Of a stretch of 64,000 nt of DNA, positions 1 through 7,874 are shown in pieces; positions within the stretch are counted from its first letter, which is position 1, and each line of letters opens with the position of its first letter. Below the pieces are notes generated by a model. It ran no database searches. It was not told where the DNA came from and saw only the letters and a program-made list of their open reading frames with translations. The translations under genes and the position numbers were made by a program. Source of the DNA: Mycobacterium sp. 852002-51961_SCH5331710. Its GTDB lineage: Bacteria; Actinomycetota; Actinomycetes; Mycobacteriales; Mycobacteriaceae. The stretch spans positions 62,001 through 126,000 of the forward strand of contig NZ_LZSQ01000123.1 of the NCBI RefSeq assembly GCF_001665535.1, given 5' to 3'.

Positions 1-1
1 C

Positions 2-385
2 ATCGTCGTCGACGAGCACATGCACACCTCGGCGCGCAACGTGTACGCCGCGGGCGATGTGGCCCTGGCGCACAACGTGACCGCCGGCCGTCGGATCCCG
101 GCCGAACACTGGCGTGACGCCGCGCATCAGGGCCACGTCGCCGGCCTGACTGCCGCGGGCTTCCCCGCGGCGTGGGACACCGTGCCCGGGTTCTCCTGCA
201 CCATCGGCACTTCCGTGCTCAAGTACCGCGGGTGGGGCGTCGGCTACGACAGTGCCCGGTTCGTCGATCACCACACCGGATTCACGGTCTGGTACGAGTC
301 GGGCGGCGACGTCGTTGGAGTGCTCACCCTCGACGCCGACGACGATCACCGCCGCGCGGGGGAACTGCTCACCGGTTCAGGCTGA
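2..385 (+). CDS. FAD-dependent NAD(P)H oxidoreductase, C-terminal part (gene enters from the left edge)
   Basis: Only the last 127 residues are inside the window. They open with a T-S-x3-VYAAGDV segment, the second FAD-binding motif of pyridine-nucleotide-disulfide oxidoreductases, in which the Asp contacts the flavin. A tail of about 100 residues follows that fits the C-terminal domain of ferredoxin- or rubredoxin-type reductases. Such enzymes pass electrons from NAD(P)H to a small iron-sulfur protein or oxygenase. Which partner is used cannot be told because the NAD-binding half is outside. The stop codon overlaps the end of the convergent HD-GYP gene by 9 nt. The family is fairly certain; the substrate is unknown. 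Confidence 0.75.
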   Translation: MVVDEHMHTSARNVYAAGDVALAHNVTAGRRIPAEHWRDAAHQGHVAGLTAAGFPAAWDTVPGFSCTIGTSVLKYRGWGVGYDSARFVDHHTGFTVWYESGGDVVGVLTLDADDDHRRAGELLTGSG

Positions 386-1960
386 CGCGAGCCCGTGTTC
401 GAGCGCGTACATGCTCGCGCCGATCCGGTTCGAGACGCCGATCTTGGCGTACACATGCTCGACGTGGTTGCGCACGGTCTTCTCGCTGAGCACCAGCTTG
501 GCCGCGATGTCCTTGTTGCTCGCCCCCTGTGCGACCAGACGCAACACCTCGACCTCGCGGGCGGTCAGCCCGTCGGGCCGCGGCGCACGCCTGCCCGACG
601 CGTGCCCGGATGCCTGCAGCACCGCGTCGGCGGCGGCGGAGTCCAACTGCCCTTTCGACACCCGCTCCCGCAGTCGTCGGGCCGCGCCGGCCGGACCCAG
701 CGCCTCCCGATAGGGTCGCGGTTCCAGCGCGCTCTGATAGCTCACCGCGCACGCCAGCAGCCGATCAGGCATCGCGAGCTGTCGCGCGGCCAGGCCCCGC
801 GGATACCCTGAGCCGTCGAGACATTCGTGGTGGTTGGCCGCGACGGCCGCGATCTCCTTCAGTGCCGGCACCTGCGAGAGAATCCGCTCGGTCAGATACG
901 GGTGCAGCCGCATCCGCTCGAACTCCGCCATGCTGAGCGTGGCCGGTTTGGACCAGACCTGGTTCGAGACACCGATCCGGCCGAGGTCGTGCACGTACCC
1001 CGCGCGCCGCGTCGTCGCGACCGCTTCCGGATCGAGCCCGAGCACCTCGGCGGCGGATGCGGCCAAATCGGCGACCGTACGTGAATGCCCGAGCGTGAAC
1101 GGGCATTTGAGATCGACGAACTCACCCAGCGCCATCAGCAGCGTGTCGAGCGCGTCGCTGTCGAGATGTGTCCCGCGATCGGGGGCACACCGCAGCGCGG
1201 TCGCCCACGCGTCTCCGGTGGACGGCACCGAAAGGATGTCGTACGGATCGGCGACGAACGCGTCGACGACCACAGGGTCGAACTGTCCGCCGCGCCTGCT
1301 GCGTGCCATCGCCACGGCACCGTCGACGCCGTACTCGCGTTGGTGCACCTCGACCATGTCGGCGACCTGAGCCACCCGCATCTCGATCGGTATCCCGTCG
1401 CCGGAGGCGCCGGTCGGCAGCCCGCCGCCGTCGTAGCGTTCGAAGGTGTGGCGCAGCGCGTGCTGTACGTCGGCACCGAGGCCGATGCGTTCGGCCAGCA
1501 GCCCGGCCGACGTGCAATGCGAGTGGATCAGCTGCGAGATGTGCCCACGCGCATTGACATACAGCGTCGCCGCCGTCTTCAGTCGGGTGAGCAGCGACTC
1601 ACCGCGGCCGAGGTTGGTCAGCAGGAAGCGGTGGTAAGGCAGTCCGGACCAGTCGACGAGGTACGAGCTACGTCGCACCGCGATGTCATCGCCGAACCAC
1701 CGGGCGTACTCATGTGAGTCGGCGTGACAGCCGATCCACATGATCAGCGTCGTGTAGTAGATGCAATCACGCTGCTGTGCAGTCAGACTCAGGCGGTCAG
1801 CCAGCCGTGTCGCGATCAACGCGGATCGCAGCATGTGTTCGGCCGGCTGTCCCAGCCCGAGGTCGACGGCGACCGACAGCGCCGCGAGCACTTCCGCCCG
1901 GGTCGGAAGCTCCTGCGGGGTGCGAGGGCCGGCCACAGCCCGATTCTGCACCGTGGGCAT
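377..1960 (-). CDS. HD-GYP-type phosphohydrolase domain protein with C-terminal LuxR DNA-binding domain
   Basis: A 527-residue protein. A first, less canonical HD-like half (about residues 40-210) has HADSHE near residue 80 and an HTFERYDGGGLPTG segment. A second half (about 285-430) carries HDLGRIG, then HH and GSGYPRG, the HD-GYP signature of cyclic-di-GMP phosphodiesterases. The last 65 residues are a LuxR/GerE helix-turn-helix (LTAREVEVL, VSEKTVRNH-like pattern). This suggests a regulator that couples nucleotide or signal turnover to DNA binding. The ATG is preceded by a gap of only 7 nt from the upstream gene (1968-2714), so the two may be co-transcribed. Phosphodiesterase activity and the ligand are inference; the domain order is visible directly. 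Confidence 0.85.
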   Translation of the reverse strand: MPTVQNRAVAGPRTPQELPTRAEVLAALSVAVDLGLGQPAEHMLRSALIATRLADRLSLTAQQRDCIYYTTLIMWIGCHADSHEYARWFGDDIAVRRSSYLVDWSGLPYHRFLLTNLGRGESLLTRLKTAATLYVNARGHISQLIHSHCTSAGLLAERIGLGADVQHALRHTFERYDGGGLPTGASGDGIPIEMRVAQVADMVEVHQREYGVDGAVAMARSRRGGQFDPVVVDAFVADPYDILSVPSTGDAWATALRCAPDRGTHLDSDALDTLLMALGEFVDLKCPFTLGHSRTVADLAASAAEVLGLDPEAVATTRRAGYVHDLGRIGVSNQVWSKPATLSMAEFERMRLHPYLTERILSQVPALKEIAAVAANHHECLDGSGYPRGLAARQLAMPDRLLACAVSYQSALEPRPYREALGPAGAARRLRERVSKGQLDSAAADAVLQASGHASGRRAPRPDGLTAREVEVLRLVAQGASNKDIAAKLVLSEKTVRNHVEHVYAKIGVSNRIGASMYALEHGLASA

Positions 1961-1967
1961 GGCCGGA

Positions 1968-2714
1968 TCAGCCCGTTAGGTCAAGACGGTCGGCATCGCG
2001 GTGGCGTGCGACGTCGAACGCCTCGAACCGGCCCTGGGCCACCACGCAGATGCCGCGCTGCGGGAGTTGGAAGTCGGCCAGGTTGCCCTGCACCGGATGT
2101 GGACCGACCGGGCCGAGGTCGACGCCCTGCACGACGGCCGACGAATCGACGACCGCCCATACCCGCCGTGGCGCGATGCGGAACTCCTGACCGTTGGGCA
2201 GGTTGCCGTTCAGCCGTATCCTGCCGATGCCGAGCACCGGTCCGACGATGTGGCTCATCACCCGCAGGATCCGACGGTTGCGGGCGGCGGCGGCAGGTAT
2301 GTGTGACCCGATGGCGCTCATCAGCCGCGTGCCCGGGGTCGTGCCGATGTCGACACGCCAATCGAGCACTCCGGCAATGGAAATCGCGAGCGACCAGGGT
2401 GTCAGCCACTCGGCGTCGATGGCGCATACGACCGGATCGACCGGTGTCGCTGAGCTGAAGTACCGCGAGCAGCTCTGCGGGCCGGGTGTGGTGGCGTAGA
2501 AGGTCCACACGCCGGCCGGTGTGCGGTGCCACACCGATTTGTAGGCAGGCGAGAATGACGTCTCGGGGAAGTCGCGGTAGGCGAGGTAGTGGCCGTCGGC
2601 GAAGGGCAGTCCCATGACGCCGAAGCCGACGACGCGCTCCTCGTCCCCGTCGGGCAGAGGCATGGTCTTGGTGGCGGCCGCGAAGGCCTGGGGTGTTTTG
2701 GTCATGGTCGTCAT
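1968..2714 (-). CDS. Conserved hypothetical protein, possibly co-transcribed with the HD-GYP regulator
   Basis: A 248-residue soluble protein beginning MTTMTKTP; the reading frame stays open upstream to 3041, but that part is antisense to the TetR gene and has no protein-like composition, so the ATG at 2714 is preferred. I do not recognise a family. It has no signal peptide or membrane segment. The sequence is rich in aromatic residues early on (HYLAYRDFPETSFSPAYKSVW) and in Gly/Arg/Ile later (VGPVLGIGRIRLNGNLPNG), which looks like a beta-rich ligand-binding fold. It ends 7 nt before the HD-GYP start codon, so it probably shares a transcript with it. Function unknown. Confidence 0.7.
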   Translation of the reverse strand: MTTMTKTPQAFAAATKTMPLPDGDEERVVGFGVMGLPFADGHYLAYRDFPETSFSPAYKSVWHRTPAGVWTFYATTPGPQSCSRYFSSATPVDPVVCAIDAEWLTPWSLAISIAGVLDWRVDIGTTPGTRLMSAIGSHIPAAAARNRRILRVMSHIVGPVLGIGRIRLNGNLPNGQEFRIAPRRVWAVVDSSAVVQGVDLGPVGPHPVQGNLADFQLPQRGICVVAQGRFEAFDVARHRDADRLDLTG

Positions 2715-2765
2715 CGTGTGGCACCCGGCCGACCGCTCACATGGGGCAAACGCCCCAAAACCTGG

Positions 2766-2818
2766 GCGATTTGTGCGTGAAAACGATCGCTGAGCGAACG
2801 AAATCACGCACAAATCGC
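2766..2818. repeat. Dispersed palindromic repeat, family A, copy 1 (53 bp)
   Basis: Perfect 15-bp inverted repeat: arms at 2766-2780 (GCGATTTGTGCGTGA) and 2804-2818, around a centre containing a second small palindrome (TCGCT-G-AGCGA, 2787-2797). The right arm reaches the first base of the TetR stop codon. The same arm sequence recurs at 13105-13157 with the same total length, and in a short form at 40222-40244. As RNA it would form a long stem, so it may end transcription in either direction between the two minus-strand genes. Confidence 0.75.
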
Positions 2819-3414
2819 TAGGGGACGGGGCGCAGGCCCACCAGCAGCGAGCGCACGCCGAGGCGCCACCGCTGTTCGATCGAGGGTGCCGACGACCCCA
2901 GCCACCGCCCGAGTTCCTGGACCGCAAGGCCCTGCGCGAGCGCCAGCAGCACATGGGCGATGTCGGCGACGTCGCCGGCCAGCAGCCCCGCGTCGACGCA
3001 GCGCTGGATGCGGCCCGTGAAAGCCTCACGCACCGAGGCACCGGCCGCCGCTTCGTGGGGTCCTGGCTCGAGTTCGGCGAACGGCCGCGCGAACATCAGC
3101 TGGGCGAGCCGCGGATACGACCGGCAGAACGACCGGAACACCGGCACCAGTCGTTCCAGGTCGGCGAGCGGATCGTCGGTCAGCGGCACCGTCTCCAGCT
3201 CGGCGCCCAGCAGCCGGAACCCCTCGAACACCATCGCCCGCAGCAGCCCGGCCTTGTCGGAGAACAGCTCGTACACCGCGGGGACCGACGTGCCCGCCCG
3301 CTCGGCGACCCGTCGCGTGGTGAAGCCGGAGATCCCTTCCTCGGACAGGGTCGCGACCGCCACGTCCAACAGGTGGTCCCTCAGTTCGGGCGTGCGTTGC
3401 TTCGCCCTCGGCAT
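2818..3414 (-). CDS. TetR-family transcriptional regulator
   Basis: A 198-residue protein with the typical N-terminal TetR helix-turn-helix (about residues 10-57): LLDVAVATLSEEGISGFTTR, then VAERAGTSVPAVYELFSDKAGLL. The C-terminal two thirds are helical and variable, as expected for an effector-binding domain. The start ATG lies 9 nt downstream of the stop of the crotonase gene, so the two form an operon with the enzyme first. It probably controls that operon in response to an acyl-CoA or related lipid; this is inference from the neighbourhood. No obvious operator was identified near 4126-4200. Confidence 0.88.
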   Translation of the reverse strand: MPRAKQRTPELRDHLLDVAVATLSEEGISGFTTRRVAERAGTSVPAVYELFSDKAGLLRAMVFEGFRLLGAELETVPLTDDPLADLERLVPVFRSFCRSYPRLAQLMFARPFAELEPGPHEAAAGASVREAFTGRIQRCVDAGLLAGDVADIAHVLLALAQGLAVQELGRWLGSSAPSIEQRWRLGVRSLLVGLRPVP

Positions 3415-3423
3415 CGGACCGAC

Positions 3424-4125
3424 CTAGCCGAGGCTGAATTCGGTTGCCAACCCGTCGATTCCGGCGCGGATGGCCTGCAGCGCGGATTCCCGGGCCTTCA
3501 GCTTGGTCCCGACGTGCGCGCCGGCGTGCACCGTGTTCGCGAGCTCCGTTGCGACCTCCTGCGCCCGCGGAAGCACACGATCGGCCTCGACGATCTCGTC
3601 GAGCCAGCCGCCGTTGACGGCCTCGTCGCCGACGAATGTCGACGCGAGCGCCGCGCCACGCTGATAGACCGCGGGCGTCAATCGGAACCGCATGATCTCC
3701 AGCGCGGCGATCGGAATCGTCATGCCGATCGCCACCTCGATCGCCTGGCAGCGGGTCTTCGGCTGGCCCACCCGGTGGTCGCCGGACAGCAGCAGAAACG
3801 ACCCCATCGCGATGGCCGGACCCGTCGCGGCCATGACCACCGGGACCGGGAACGTCAGGCACCGCACCGCGAGCTCGAATCCTCCCGCGAGCATGCCGTG
3901 GGCGGCCTGCGCATCGCCGGACTGAAACACGGTCAGGTCGAACCCGCCGCTGAACACACGCCCGTTACCCGCGATCACGACCGTCTTGGCGGCGTCCTTC
4001 TCGGCGCGGTCGAGCGCCTCGTTGATCGCGGTCTGCATGGCTGGGCCGAGGACGTTGACCTTGCCGTCGTCCAGGGTGATCGTGGCGACGGAGTCGGTGA
4101 GTTGATAGCCAACGAGGTTGCTCAT
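3424..4125 (-). CDS. echA3: Enoyl-CoA hydratase/isomerase family protein (EchA3-like crotonase)
   Basis: A 233-residue crotonase-fold protein, slightly shorter than the usual 255-260 residues. The oxyanion-hole region GNGRVFSGGFDL (about residues 53-64) and the second backbone-NH segment around TGPAIAMGSF are clear. In classic hydratases two Glu residues act on the substrate; here the second region reads AIEVAIGMTIPIAALE, so hydratase chemistry is not assured. Length, sequence style and position (before a glyoxalase-type hydrolase, tRNA-Thr, tRNA-Met and hadABC) match M. tuberculosis echA3 (Rv0632c) as I recall it. Likely role: beta-oxidation or another acyl-CoA conversion. It is the first gene of a two-gene operon with the TetR regulator. 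Confidence 0.85.
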   Translation of the reverse strand: MSNLVGYQLTDSVATITLDDGKVNVLGPAMQTAINEALDRAEKDAAKTVVIAGNGRVFSGGFDLTVFQSGDAQAAHGMLAGGFELAVRCLTFPVPVVMAATGPAIAMGSFLLLSGDHRVGQPKTRCQAIEVAIGMTIPIAALEIMRFRLTPAVYQRGAALASTFVGDEAVNGGWLDEIVEADRVLPRAQEVATELANTVHAGAHVGTKLKARESALQAIRAGIDGLATEFSLG

Positions 4126-4250
4126 CGCTTCTCCTTTGAATGCGGCGGCTAATCGTATCGATGTTACGAAACCTTGCTACGAATGCCAAGAAGAGACTGG
4201 GGTAGCTCTCTACGCGCGACGTCTGGGCACCAGTTTTCTACCGTCGAGAA

Positions 4251-4277
4251 AGCCCGGCAGCGAGGGGTTGCCGGGCT
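4251..4277 (-). terminator. Probable intrinsic terminator after the 4293-5186 gene
   Basis: A perfect 9-bp stem: AGCCCGGCA at 4251-4259 pairs with 4269-4277 around a 9-nt loop. On the minus strand it starts 16 nt past the stop codon of the upstream gene and is followed by TTCTC, a weak T-run. It would separate that gene from echA3. The rest of the 4126-4292 gap shows nothing else recognisable. Confidence 0.55.
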
Positions 4278-4292
4278 CCACCGCACAGCGTG

Positions 4293-5186
4293 TCAGGCGA
4301 TGCGGTGCCGCGCCGTATTGGTCTTGAGGATCTGCGTATGCGCATCCTCGAACTCCGTGTCGACGTCGACCGGTCGACCGGGCGCGACTCCGTTGGGCGG
4401 CTTCCGTTGTGGACCTTCGGATTCCGTGCGGTACCGGTCACGCAGTTCGTCGACCGCGGACCGCACGCGATTGATCTCCTGGCGCAGCACGTCTTCGCGG
4501 CTCTCGCCGGCCGCGTACTGGTAGTAGGTCAGCAGGTGGCGCAGCAATTCGAGCTTCTGCTTCTCCTGGCGGGCCAGGTCGTGGGTGGTCAACAGCTCGA
4601 GTCGCTCGACCGGGTGCAGCGTCGACCAGTCCAGCACCGCTGTGGAGCGGTAGCGGTGGCGGGAATCCTTCTTCTTGGCCTGCCCGTGCCGGTCGTAGTA
4701 GGTGATCGCGCCGTCGAACCGGGACGCGATGGCCTCCCCGAGCTCGCGACGGTCCAGCGCCGAATCCCAGACGATGCGCCATTCCTGTCCCGGTGCCAGA
4801 TAAGGGATTTCGGCAGGCAGGTTCAGCGGGGCGATGTCGACGTAGCGGTCGTCGTAGACGTTCTCGTACTTGGCCACTGTCGGAGGATGCGCGAAGTCGA
4901 ACCGGATGTTGTAGGCCGGTGTGCGACCGAAGTTCTTGACCACGAGCTCGATGAGGTGCCAGTCGTTGGCCGCCGGTTCCATGAACATCGCCACGTTGGG
5001 CTGCATCAGCTCTTCGCTTTGGCGCCGAACCCGCTGATGCTGCCGCCACGCGTATGCCAGCGCGGCTATGCCCACCGCGACGGCGAGCCAGGCGGCCAGC
5101 GCCGTCCACATACCGGCCGACAGGCCGAGAACCCCATCCGAATCCACGCACCGCTGTATATCACGCAGCAGGGGATCCCACACCAT
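4293..5186 (-). CDS. Unknown membrane-anchored protein
   Basis: A 297-residue protein with one hydrophobic segment near the N-terminus (about residues 25-46, MWTALAAWLAVAVGIAALAY), followed by basic residues, so the C-terminal part probably stays in the cytoplasm. Residues about 60-150 read as a beta-sandwich domain (IELVVKNFGRTPAYNIRF, LAPGQEWRIVWDSALD), a pattern seen in many bacterial proteins of unknown role. The C-terminal part (about 205-275) is charged and helical, probably a coiled coil. It stands alone, followed by a hairpin terminator. Function not recognised. Confidence 0.75.
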   Translation of the reverse strand: MVWDPLLRDIQRCVDSDGVLGLSAGMWTALAAWLAVAVGIAALAYAWRQHQRVRRQSEELMQPNVAMFMEPAANDWHLIELVVKNFGRTPAYNIRFDFAHPPTVAKYENVYDDRYVDIAPLNLPAEIPYLAPGQEWRIVWDSALDRRELGEAIASRFDGAITYYDRHGQAKKKDSRHRYRSTAVLDWSTLHPVERLELLTTHDLARQEKQKLELLRHLLTYYQYAAGESREDVLRQEINRVRSAVDELRDRYRTESEGPQRKPPNGVAPGRPVDVDTEFEDAHTQILKTNTARHRIA

Positions 5187-5251
5187 TTGCTAATTGCCGT
5201 GGGCGTCGATTAGACGGCTGGCCGGGAACGATCGTGACCGGCGGACATAGG

Positions 5252-6301
5252 TCACACCCGGGTCGCCGGGCTCAACTCTCCGATATTGCTGACCAGTTCG
5301 CCGAACGAGGCCTCGAGTGACGCATCGGCGACGATTGGCGGCGTATGCGCGACGTGGACCAGGCGCTCACCGCGCGCCGCCCAGTCGAGGTCGGACCACG
5401 TCACGCGGGCCGGCAAGCGCTTCCAGTACTGGGGATGCTCACGCAGGTACAGCTCGACGCTGGCGTGCACGGCGGCGTCCTCGGGCAGTCTGCGGATGGA
5501 AATCGTGTGGGCGGTCTCTGCGAGCGCGTCGTGCTGCCCGGGGGCGGGCAACCCGTCGAAGGGCTCGTCGGACATCGCCAGACCCGCCCCGATCGCTCCG
5601 TCGAGCACCCAGTCGAAACTGATCTCGGCCAACTGCCTGCAGGCTCCCGGTCCGCCGGCGACGTCACAGTGGGCGCCGCGGAACCAGACTTCCTCGACGC
5701 GTTCCGATGCCGAGGTCATCAACGGTTCGACGGGCCGCCCGTCGATCGCGACGGCGTGCCTGCCGGATTCGACGTTCGGCATCGGCGCGGGAGCCGCCCG
5801 GCGTGTGAAGCCGGGTATGCGCACCGCGTCCCAGAGACCCAAAAAGCGCACCGCGACGGGGATTTCGCGTTCGGGGGCAAGTTGTGCAGCGATCTGGGTG
5901 ACGCGTGTCCAGTCCTGTTCGGTTCGACCCGTCCGCGGCAGTGCGTACGCGTCCAGCACGAAGTCGGCCAGCTCGGGCAGGATGCCGACGGTCGCGAGCA
6001 GCCGGGTCAGCGACTGGGCGCAGGAACCGCCGCGACCGACGCCGAAGAGGTAGATCGAGTCCCCGGGCTCCCAGCGGTCGACCAGAAAGCGGTAAGCCTC
6101 GGCGATGGCTCCGCGAGCGTCCTCGGCCGCGTCCTTGAAGGGGTGCAGCGGTGAGCCGTGATCTGTTGAGGGTCCCGGGTGATACCAGGCGACTTGATCG
6201 GGGCCGTCGTCGAGCGATTGGAAGAGTCGAAGCGCGTTCGTGGCGATTTTGGGTTTGGAATGTCCACGATTGCGGTCGAAGGACAGCACTAGCTTCTTCA
6301 T
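5252..6301 (-). CDS. DUF2235 (Tle1-like) alpha/beta-hydrolase-fold protein lacking the nucleophile Ser
   Basis: A 349-residue protein; the start ATG at 6301 (MKKLVLSFD) is preferred over the longer open frame because upstream codons overlap the GH25 gene. DUF2235 proteins include type VI secretion phospholipases and normally carry DxIYLFGFSRGAYTAR, with Ser as nucleophile. Here the same place (about residue 95) reads DSIYLFGVGRGGSCAQ: the Ser is Gly. The later Asp (FLGLWDAV) and His (FRGAHCDVAGG) positions look kept. The usual FDGTWN opening is also altered (SFDRNRGH). It may therefore be a binding or regulatory pseudo-enzyme, or use the displaced Ser two residues on. It follows the GH25 gene by 28 nt. 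Confidence 0.8.
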   Translation of the reverse strand: MKKLVLSFDRNRGHSKPKIATNALRLFQSLDDGPDQVAWYHPGPSTDHGSPLHPFKDAAEDARGAIAEAYRFLVDRWEPGDSIYLFGVGRGGSCAQSLTRLLATVGILPELADFVLDAYALPRTGRTEQDWTRVTQIAAQLAPEREIPVAVRFLGLWDAVRIPGFTRRAAPAPMPNVESGRHAVAIDGRPVEPLMTSASERVEEVWFRGAHCDVAGGPGACRQLAEISFDWVLDGAIGAGLAMSDEPFDGLPAPGQHDALAETAHTISIRRLPEDAAVHASVELYLREHPQYWKRLPARVTWSDLDWAARGERLVHVAHTPPIVADASLEASFGELVSNIGELSPATRV

Positions 6302-6329
6302 TTTGGCCCCCCGGCCCGAATAATTGTCG

Positions 6330-7004
6330 CTAGGGTCTACAAGTTTGCCCCCATGTGGCCTTCTTGTCCAGAAAATCCAGATCTCGATCCGATATGCCGC
6401 ATGCAGCTGCGAAAACATCCGGGCGCAGACCGCCGGCCGAGTTCATGTCACAGTTGCCGAAGGGCGGTGCGCCCTCCGGTAGGCCGCCACCGTGTCCGGC
6501 GCCGTCGGTGTACTGATGGGCCACCTTGCCCCGGTAGCGCGGGTTGTGGCCGTAGGCCGCGACGACGAGGCGCAAACCCGGCGGTCTGTGGGACCAGAGG
6601 GTGTTCAGGTCGCCGACGTTGCCGTAACCGATCACCTTCGCGGCGCTGCCGACGAACTTCCCGACCTCGCGGTGGGTCGCGTTCAGCTCTGCCGAATGGT
6701 CGCCGCGGATCTGACCGCCCCACGACTCGACGTCGAGCATGACCGCCATCTTCGGGTGGGGGGTGCCGACCTGATCGCGGAAAGCGTCAACGGTTTCGCG
6801 CCAGTTCGGCCGCCAGACGAAGTACACGATGAAAAACGTCAGGCGCCCGGTGTCTGCGTTGCGGCGACACCAGTCATAGTTGTTGTGCCAGCGGTGATCT
6901 CGATACGTCCCGTCGTTGGAACGGATGCACAACACCGGATACGGATAGCTGTCGTCGACGCCGACCTGCCATTCGGACACGTCGGCATAGAGCGTGTCTG
7001 CCAC
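6330..7004 (-). CDS. GH25-type muramidase (lysozyme) domain protein
   Basis: A 224-residue protein that is nearly all one catalytic domain. It has YADVSEWQ at residues 6-13 (the DxSxxQ start of family GH25), MLDVESWGG around residue 90 (the DxE acid pair), and VAHQYTDG around 163 followed by CDMN, which fit the later QY and D strand motifs of the family. GH25 enzymes cut the MurNAc-GlcNAc bond in peptidoglycan. There is no signal peptide; GH25-like domains also occur in mycobacteriophage endolysins. It lies between a DUF2510-type membrane protein (21 nt upstream) and the DUF2235 protein, so the three probably form one transcript. Substrate and route to the wall are unknown. Confidence 0.78.
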   Translation of the reverse strand: MADTLYADVSEWQVGVDDSYPYPVLCIRSNDGTYRDHRWHNNYDWCRRNADTGRLTFFIVYFVWRPNWRETVDAFRDQVGTPHPKMAVMLDVESWGGQIRGDHSAELNATHREVGKFVGSAAKVIGYGNVGDLNTLWSHRPPGLRLVVAAYGHNPRYRGKVAHQYTDGAGHGGGLPEGAPPFGNCDMNSAGGLRPDVFAAACGISDRDLDFLDKKATWGQTCRP

Positions 7005-7025
7005 GCCCGCCAGTCTGTCGGAAAG

Positions 7026-7763
7026 CTACGACAGCGGGACCTGAACACCCGCGCTGAGCGGGTCGGCGTGCACCTCGACGAAGTCCGGCACCGTTCCCGG
7101 TGGCACGTCGTACGCGAGACCGACCTGCGCCTCGGCGCCGGACGGAATCTCGACGAAACCGCCGCCGACGTAGAACGTCGCCTCGTCGTCGATGTTGTAG
7201 ACGGTGTCGGCGGCGTGCAGCTTCTGCAGGGTGCCGAGGAACTGCGCGGTGGCGTCGCTGTTGTTGACCACCGACAGGCGCACGACGACGTACTCGCCGG
7301 TCGCGGTCTTCTCGACGGGAGCCTCGGTCGACGACACCGTCGTTCCGGTCTCGACATCGACCAGCGTGAACGCCAGCGCTCCGTCGACGGTCGCCGCTCC
7401 GGCCGGCGGCAGGACGTCGGGGGTGGGGACTTCGGCCGCTTCCGCCTGGTCGGCGGCGGTCGTGGTCGCTGCTGTGGTGGTCTCTGTTGATGAAGTGCTC
7501 GCGGCAGTGTCGGCGGTGTCGTCGGCGTCGTTGAGGTACACCCCGTAGACCACCGCGGCGATCAAGACGAGCAGCAGCGCACCGCAGGCGGCGAGGTAGC
7601 CGGTCAACAGCCTGCGGTTGTCGGGGGCCGACGGCGGCGGGGCGGGCTGCGACCCCAGATCCGGCGAGCGCTGCTCGGTCCATGTCGAGCCGTCCCAATA
7701 CCGTTGGCCGCCAGTGCCGTTGGGGTCGGGATACCAGCCGGCGGGAGTGGGTGGCGTCGTCAT
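7026..7763 (-). CDS. DUF2510 plus DUF4352-like single-pass membrane protein
   Basis: A 245-residue protein; ATG at 7763 is preceded by GGAGG. Residues 1-30 carry the DUF2510 pattern (AGWYPDPNG, RYWDGSTWTEQ), a short domain typical of actinobacterial membrane proteins. A transmembrane helix follows at about 52-74, then a Thr/Ala-rich linker, then a beta-sandwich domain (about 120-245, GEYVVVRLSVVNNSD) like the DUF4352 extracellular domain. The outer domain would face the cell wall. It is the first gene of the trio with the GH25 and DUF2235 proteins. Function unknown, possibly envelope sensing or anchoring. Confidence 0.78.
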   Translation of the reverse strand: MTTPPTPAGWYPDPNGTGGQRYWDGSTWTEQRSPDLGSQPAPPPSAPDNRRLLTGYLAACGALLLVLIAAVVYGVYLNDADDTADTAASTSSTETTTAATTTAADQAEAAEVPTPDVLPPAGAATVDGALAFTLVDVETGTTVSSTEAPVEKTATGEYVVVRLSVVNNSDATAQFLGTLQKLHAADTVYNIDDEATFYVGGGFVEIPSGAEAQVGLAYDVPPGTVPDFVEVHADPLSAGVQVPLS

Positions 7764-7874
7764 CGCAAGCGGTCCTCCCGGTACGCGCCGCCGGGGCGCC
7801 CAGCAGTCGGGAGGATAGCGCAGCAACGCTCGGACCGGCGCCTTTTCGTCAACCGGACCCGGTGCGGGTGAAGG

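Noticed and set aside
2953..4152. A 399-residue plus-strand open frame opposite the TetR and EchA3 genes
   Set aside because: Shadow of two well-supported genes; Arg/His/Gly-rich without motifs.
6330..7004. A prophage suggested by the GH25 domain
   Set aside because: No integrase, capsid, tail, holin or attachment repeats were seen nearby; one lysozyme-type domain is not enough.
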